From positions 496,001 to 560,000 of the forward strand of contig NZ_LT629759.1 in assembly GCF_900105025.1 (NCBI RefSeq): a stretch of 64,000 nucleotides of DNA, written 5' to 3'. The first letter of the stretch is position 1. Every line of letters starts with the position of its first letter. Under the pieces are notes generated by a model. The model did not search any database, was not told the origin of the DNA, and was given only the letters and a program-made list of their open reading frames with translations. The position numbers and the translations under genes are program-made. Origin of the DNA: Parafannyhessea umbonata. Lineage in GTDB: Bacteria; Actinomycetota; Coriobacteriia; Coriobacteriales; Atopobiaceae. Below, piece after piece: positions 59,914 through 64,000 of the stretch.

Positions 59914-61953
59914 ATGGACCTCAATCCCAAGTTTCAGATAGCATGGAGAGTGCCCGACGGCGGGCGGCGGGTAACGTATGTCTCGGATCAGGTCCCGACG
60001 TTTGGGGCGGATTGCAGGGATTTGGATGTTACCGTCGAACGCGACGGGGACGTCTGGCACGTCTGGGTAGACCCCGAGTATGACCTCACGGTAGAGTTCG
60101 CAACGGCAACGGTCTCGCTCGACCTCCAACATGCCGATGCCCTTTTTCTCAACGGTTATAACTCGTGGACCGACTCCTGGGAGCGCTCTCCGCGGGCAAA
60201 TATGCATGGGTTATGGGGGACTCCCCGCAGCGTCGTGGACCACTGGGTTCTCGACGCATCGGGGGATTATCGCTTCGCGCGTCAGGACCCTCGCTTCGGG
60301 CATCAGCATGGCGTGGGGTATGGCTATTTGAGGTTCGGTCAAGCCGTCTCGCTGTTTGGTGACTGTAAGCCGGACACTGGACTCACTGTCATCTACGAGG
60401 ACCTTTCCGAGAACACCATCACTCTGGAGAAGGAGGGCCCTGACAGGATCCTTGCCGCTGGTGAGCGGGTGGAGGTCCTCACCCTTGCGCTGGTCGAGGG
60501 GACGCTCCAAGGCGCCTTTAGCCGATACGTGGAGCTGATGGGTGTGAAACGTCGCCCCGCGTACCCAATCGTGGGATTCACGAGCTGGTATCGCCATTAC
60601 GGCGACATCGACGCGGCGACCTTGAGACGAGATCTCGTGGGGGTGTCCGACATCCTTCTCGCCCAGCCCTTGGAAGGAGTCCTGCCCGTCTTCCAGGTAG
60701 ACGACGGGTATGCGAAAGTGGGGGACTGGACCAGGCCCGACCTCGAACGCTTTCCGGCGGGCATGGGGGCGGTCGCTGACGACATACGCTCGGCGGGACT
60801 CGTGCCCGGGCTCTGGATGGCACCCTTTGTGTGCGAGAAGGACTCGCATACCTTCGTCGAGCATCAAGACTGGCTACTAAGGGATACCCAGGGACATCCT
60901 GTCATGAGTGGTTCGCACTGGAGCGGCGGCTATGCCCTCGACACGCAAAACCCTGAGGCCCGCGATTACGTACGGACGTCGCTTGGCACGGCCACACGGA
61001 CTTGGGGCTTCGAACTGCTGAAGCTCGACTTCCTGTATGCCGCCGCCATGGTTCCACATGCCGGATTGAACCGCGGCGAGCTCATGGCAGACGCCCTCGA
61101 TCTGCTCCGTGAGAGCGTCCCGGACAAAACGTTGTTCGACTTTTGCGGCGTGCCGGTCGTGAGTGCCTTCGGTCGTTGCGAGTACTGCCGTGTAGGCTGC
61201 GATGTGGGACTCGACTGGAACGACACGCTGCACATGCGTATTACGGGTCGCGAGCGCGTCAGCACCAAAAACAGTCTTCACAACACGAAGGGCCGTGCAC
61301 ACCTCAACGGTGTGACCTTCTTGAACGACCCCGACGTCTTCTTTCTTCGAAGGGACGTGAAGATCACGGATTCGCAGCGTACCCGTCTGCTTTCGGCGGA
61401 CTCGCTGCTGGGCGGAGTGCTATTCACGTCAGACGACATGGGGGCGTGGGACTCCCGTCAGATGGGCATCTTCCATAATGCGCTTGACACCTTTGTCCGG
61501 CGCTCCCGTGAGCTCGTGCCACGGGAGGAAGGTTCTGGAGGGCTCGAAACCAATGACGATTCGCGTGATGAAGAGGAGGAGTCCGACGGGCCGAGCTCGG
61601 CTTTGGATGCCGAGGTTGTGACATCCGACATGACCCAACCAATGCCGATCGTCGGCATGACCCAGCTCATGCCCGCAGTGGACAAGACCGATGCCCCGCC
61701 GGCCTCTGACGAGACGGGGGTAGTGCCCGGGCCTGACATGACGCAGGCGATGGAAGGGCCGGACATGACGCAGGCGATGGAAGGGCCGGACATGACGCAG
61801 GCGATGGAAGGGCCGGACATGACCATAGTCGACCGGCCGCTTCTGGCCGCAATCGAAGCTGCGGAGAGGGAGGGCAACTCACCAAAGGAGGGTGACGCCT
61901 TGCGGGAGTCGGACGATACGTCTCTAGAGACCGAAGGGAATACGCATGAGTAG
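59914..61953 (+). CDS. GH36-type alpha-galactosidase with acidic repeat tail
   Basis: A 679-residue glycoside hydrolase, clan D. N-terminal beta domain, then a barrel with FTSWYRHYGDID, FQVDDGYAKVGDW, GLWMAPFVCEKDS, LLKLDFLYAA (nucleophile Asp) and CRVGCDVGLDW (acid/base Asp). It should release galactose from alpha-galactosides imported by the GPH carrier; there is no signal peptide, so it acts inside the cell. After about residue 530 the usual C-terminal beta domain is missing or reduced and an acidic tail of about 150 residues follows, with MTQ-containing repeats. ATG 59914 has GGGGAGG 10 bases upstream. The stop overlaps galK. Confidence 0.82.
   Translation: MDLNPKFQIAWRVPDGGRRVTYVSDQVPTFGADCRDLDVTVERDGDVWHVWVDPEYDLTVEFATATVSLDLQHADALFLNGYNSWTDSWERSPRANMHGLWGTPRSVVDHWVLDASGDYRFARQDPRFGHQHGVGYGYLRFGQAVSLFGDCKPDTGLTVIYEDLSENTITLEKEGPDRILAAGERVEVLTLALVEGTLQGAFSRYVELMGVKRRPAYPIVGFTSWYRHYGDIDAATLRRDLVGVSDILLAQPLEGVLPVFQVDDGYAKVGDWTRPDLERFPAGMGAVADDIRSAGLVPGLWMAPFVCEKDSHTFVEHQDWLLRDTQGHPVMSGSHWSGGYALDTQNPEARDYVRTSLGTATRTWGFELLKLDFLYAAAMVPHAGLNRGELMADALDLLRESVPDKTLFDFCGVPVVSAFGRCEYCRVGCDVGLDWNDTLHMRITGRERVSTKNSLHNTKGRAHLNGVTFLNDPDVFFLRRDVKITDSQRTRLLSADSLLGGVLFTSDDMGAWDSRQMGIFHNALDTFVRRSRELVPREEGSGGLETNDDSRDEEEESDGPSSALDAEVVTSDMTQPMPIVGMTQLMPAVDKTDAPPASDETGVVPGPDMTQAMEGPDMTQAMEGPDMTQAMEGPDMTIVDRPLLAAIEAAEREGNSPKEGDALRESDDTSLETEGNTHE
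61729..61824 (+). repeat. 27-base tandem repeats in alpha-galactosidase tail
   Basis: Three full 27-base units (61729-61755, 61756-61782, 61783-61809) and a partial fourth (to 61824), encoding GPDMTQAME. The units differ at one base only. Two weaker MTQxMP copies precede them, at about 61630-61680. Confidence 0.95.
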
Positions 61954-63166
61954 CAGCGCCATGACCATTGAGTGCCTCGATACGCTTGTAAGGGAGTATG
62001 GGGATGAGTTTGGGAAGCCTGATGGCCGCCTGCTTGCCGTGGTGGCGCCCGGGCGTACGGAGCTTGCGGGTAACCACACCGACCATGAGGGTGGGCAGGT
62101 TATCGCGGGTGCGGTCAACCGTTACGTACGAGGCGTTTTCCATCCCAACGATAGCGGTCTCATACGCGTGATGAGCATTGGCTACGGGCTTGTCGAGGTG
62201 GACTGCTCCGATTTAAAGCCCCGCGCGGACGAGAGGAACACGTCTGCCGCCATCGTTCGTGGGCTGCTTTCCGCGTTTCGAGAGATGGGCTTCGGTGGCG
62301 ACCGACTGGGGTTCGATGCAGTCGTCACGAGTGAGGTTCCCTCTGGCTCTGGCCTCTCCAGTTCAGCTGCCTTCGAGCTAGAGATCGCCCAGGCAATGAA
62401 CTGGCTGTGGGCGGACGGCAGCGTGTCCGCGATGAGACTCGCGCAGATGTCACAGTTTGCGGAGCGCGAGTACTTCGGAAAGCCGTGCGGACTGATGGAT
62501 CAGGCCGCGGTCGCCGTCGGCGGAATCGCGCACATGGACTTTGAGGATGATGCCGCGCCAAAGGTGGAGCGGCTCGGCTTCGACTTCGTGGAGAACGGCT
62601 TCGCGGTCTGTCTTGTCTCGGTTGGTGCGGACCATTCAGCGAACACGGCGGATTACGCTGCGGTTCCACGGGAGATGCAGGACGTTGCGCGTGAGTTTGG
62701 ACATGAGCGCTTGCGCGAAGTGCGCGAGTCCGACGTCATAGGGAGCCTTCCCTCGCTTCGCGCGAATCTGGGGGATCGCGCGGTCTTGCGTGCGCTGCAC
62801 TACTTCCGTGAGGAACGTTTCGTTCAGAACCGCGCGGACGCCCTTCGCGCCGGCGACATGGCCGCCTTCCTCGAGCTCACGCAGCGCTCGGGCGCCTCTA
62901 GCGCAATGTACCTGCAGAACGTGTCGATCGGAGGCTCGCCCGAGCAACCAGCCATGATAGCGCTTGCCGTTGCTGAAGAGCTGCTTGGCGGTCGAGGGGC
63001 GGCGAGGATCCACGGCGGAGGTTTTGGGGGGACGATTCAAGCCTTCGTCCGGCTCGACGAGGCAGACGAGTTCTGTCGTGCGATGGACGAAGTCCTCGGA
63101 GGCAAGGTTTCCGCACGCTATGACATTGACCAAGAGGGGGCGAGAGCGCAGTGGCTGGAGAGCTAA
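61946..63166 (+). CDS. galK: Galactokinase
   Basis: A 406-residue GHMP kinase. Motif 1 is GRTELAGNHTDHEGG, as in Gram-positive anaerobe GalK; motif 2 PSGSGLSSSAAFELE binds ATP; motif 3 is IHGGGFGGTIQAF. It phosphorylates galactose to galactose-1-phosphate. It overlaps the alpha-galactosidase stop by 8 bases and the galT start by 16, so expression is coupled. Confidence 0.94.
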   Translation: MSSSAMTIECLDTLVREYGDEFGKPDGRLLAVVAPGRTELAGNHTDHEGGQVIAGAVNRYVRGVFHPNDSGLIRVMSIGYGLVEVDCSDLKPRADERNTSAAIVRGLLSAFREMGFGGDRLGFDAVVTSEVPSGSGLSSSAAFELEIAQAMNWLWADGSVSAMRLAQMSQFAEREYFGKPCGLMDQAAVAVGGIAHMDFEDDAAPKVERLGFDFVENGFAVCLVSVGADHSANTADYAAVPREMQDVAREFGHERLREVRESDVIGSLPSLRANLGDRAVLRALHYFREERFVQNRADALRAGDMAAFLELTQRSGASSAMYLQNVSIGGSPEQPAMIALAVAEELLGGRGAARIHGGGFGGTIQAFVRLDEADEFCRAMDEVLGGKVSARYDIDQEGARAQWLES

Positions 63167-64000
63167 CGGAGCAAGTTGGGGCGTCGTCGTCCAGGCTTGT
63201 GGCTTATGCCGTTACGCATCACATCATCGATTCGGGAGATGAGCGCTGGGCCTATAACCGCCTACTAGAGTGCTCGGGGCAGACGTCGCCTGGGCCCATA
63301 GACTCCCTGCAGGCGATGGAGCAGGTTCTTCTCGACGGGTATGACTTTGAGGACGATCTTGCCACTTTGGCGGAGGCGGCGGTACGCTGCGGCGCTACGC
63401 AGGACAGCGCAACGGGAAGGGACCGCGTCTGCATGCGACTCATGGGGTCGATTATGGCAAGGCCGTCCGAGGTGAGTAGACGCTTCTGGTCGATTGCGAG
63501 AGACGAGGGGACAGCTGCGGCAACCGATTGGTTCTATAGGTTGTGCTGCGATGTCGACTACGTCCGGCGGTCCGCCATCGCGAGGAACCTCAAATGGTCC
63601 TGTTCCACGCGCTGGGGCGACCTCGAGATCACCATAAACAAGTCGAAGCCCGAGAAGGACCCGCGTGACATCGCCGCTGCGGCGACGGCGGGCGTGGGCG
63701 AGAAGTACCCCGCATGCGCGCTCTGTCGTGAGAACGAGGGTTATGGTGGCAGGGCGGCATCGGATGCGGGGGGACATGCCGCTCGGCAGAACCTCCGCAT
63801 CGTCCCTATTGCGCTCGGAGGAGAGGAATGGGGGCTTCAGTACAGCCCCTACGCCTATTTCGAGGAGCACTGCATCGTGATGAGCGACAGACACAGGCCG
63901 ATGCACGTGGACCGTGAGTCTCTGGGATGTCTGCTTGACTTCGTGAGCCAGGTCCCGCACTACTTCGTGGGGTCGAACGCAGACCTTCCCATAGTCGGGG
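63151..64000 (+). CDS. galT: Class II galactose-1-phosphate uridylyltransferase (partial)
   Basis: The first 283 residues of a Gram-positive-type (class II) GalT, cut by the window end. It opens LVAYAVTHHIIDSGDERWAYNRLLE, then FWSIARDEGTAAATDWFYRLCCDVDYVRRSAIARNLKW, CALCRENEGYGGRAASDAG and YFEEHCIVMSDRHRPM, all typical. It converts galactose-1-phosphate and UDP-glucose to UDP-galactose. The start is GTG inside the galK end. The frame is open to base 64000. Confidence 0.92.
   Translation, partial: MAGELTEQVGASSSRLVAYAVTHHIIDSGDERWAYNRLLECSGQTSPGPIDSLQAMEQVLLDGYDFEDDLATLAEAAVRCGATQDSATGRDRVCMRLMGSIMARPSEVSRRFWSIARDEGTAAATDWFYRLCCDVDYVRRSAIARNLKWSCSTRWGDLEITINKSKPEKDPRDIAAAATAGVGEKYPACALCRENEGYGGRAASDAGGHAARQNLRIVPIALGGEEWGLQYSPYAYFEEHCIVMSDRHRPMHVDRESLGCLLDFVSQVPHYFVGSNADLPIVG

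Noticed and set aside
1-64000. tRNA, rRNA and CRISPR arrays
   Set aside because: I looked for T-loop consensus (GTTCRANTC on both strands) and for regular 24-40-base repeats with unique spacers; none was convincing. A covariance-model scan would be needed to exclude a diverged tRNA.

Overview
The window is 64 kb of high-GC bacterial chromosome with short intergenic gaps, GTG and TTG starts and clear Shine-Dalgarno (SD) sequences. Gene content fits an anaerobic Coriobacteriia lineage, probably Atopobiaceae (Olsenella-like): GatCAB, AddAB, class II galT after galK, a superoxide reductase, and endonuclease-like and DUF2974 proteins. This placement is inferred from gene content, not from a marker-gene tree.

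Layout. 0.2-8.7 kb: a DUF559-like endonuclease protein (-), a BASS transporter, an MFS exporter, gatC-gatA-gatB (stop/start overlaps) and a YdcF-like membrane protein (-). 8.9-13.3 kb: a secreted NlpC/P60 hydrolase with coiled coil and repeat linker, a FucO-like Fe alcohol dehydrogenase, a DUF2974 hydrolase and a YerC/TrpR-like regulator. 13.6-17.3 kb: a polar amino acid ABC transporter (ATPase, Tat-type lipoprotein, two permeases) and a cytidylate-kinase-like protein. 17.5-34.5 kb: a DNA repair and replication block with addB-addA, dnaE and ruvC-ruvA-ruvB, interrupted by an Abi_2/HEPN protein (-), superoxide reductase and a degenerate NAD-synthetase-like protein. SOS-type boxes lie before ruvC and dnaE. 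35-41 kb: cold shock protein, two paralogous M20 dipeptidases, a HAD phosphatase, a VUT-type queuosine precursor transporter with a preQ1-I-like leader, and an SDR. 41.06-42.53 kb: a complete IS3-family element inserted into a hairpin. 42.6-53 kb, mostly minus strand: a 907-residue membrane/TPR protein, hypB-hypA, a polysaccharide deacetylase and serC-serA-DUF1015. 53-56 kb: a HAD phosphatase, a phasin-like small protein and an AarF/UbiB kinase. 56-64 kb: a galactoside locus (TetR, GPH symporter, GH36 alpha-galactosidase, galK, partial galT) divergent from a GT28-like glycosyltransferase, with two perfect palindromes between them.

How it works together. The last locus should import alpha-galactosides, release galactose and feed it through the Leloir route. 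The addAB-dnaE-ruvCAB stretch is recombination and replication, plausibly under LexA. The serC-serA-DUF1015 set is serine/phosphoserine metabolism. The points most worth a second look are: an over-represented decamer, GGGCGAGAAG, found at least 19 times on both strands, in genes and between them; a two-domain NadE homologue that has lost both active-site signatures and whose ribosome site lies in a hairpin; the preQ1-like leader; the LexA-like box before dnaE; the IS-split hairpin; and an alpha-galactosidase with a repeat-bearing acidic tail. No rRNA, tRNA or CRISPR array was seen.
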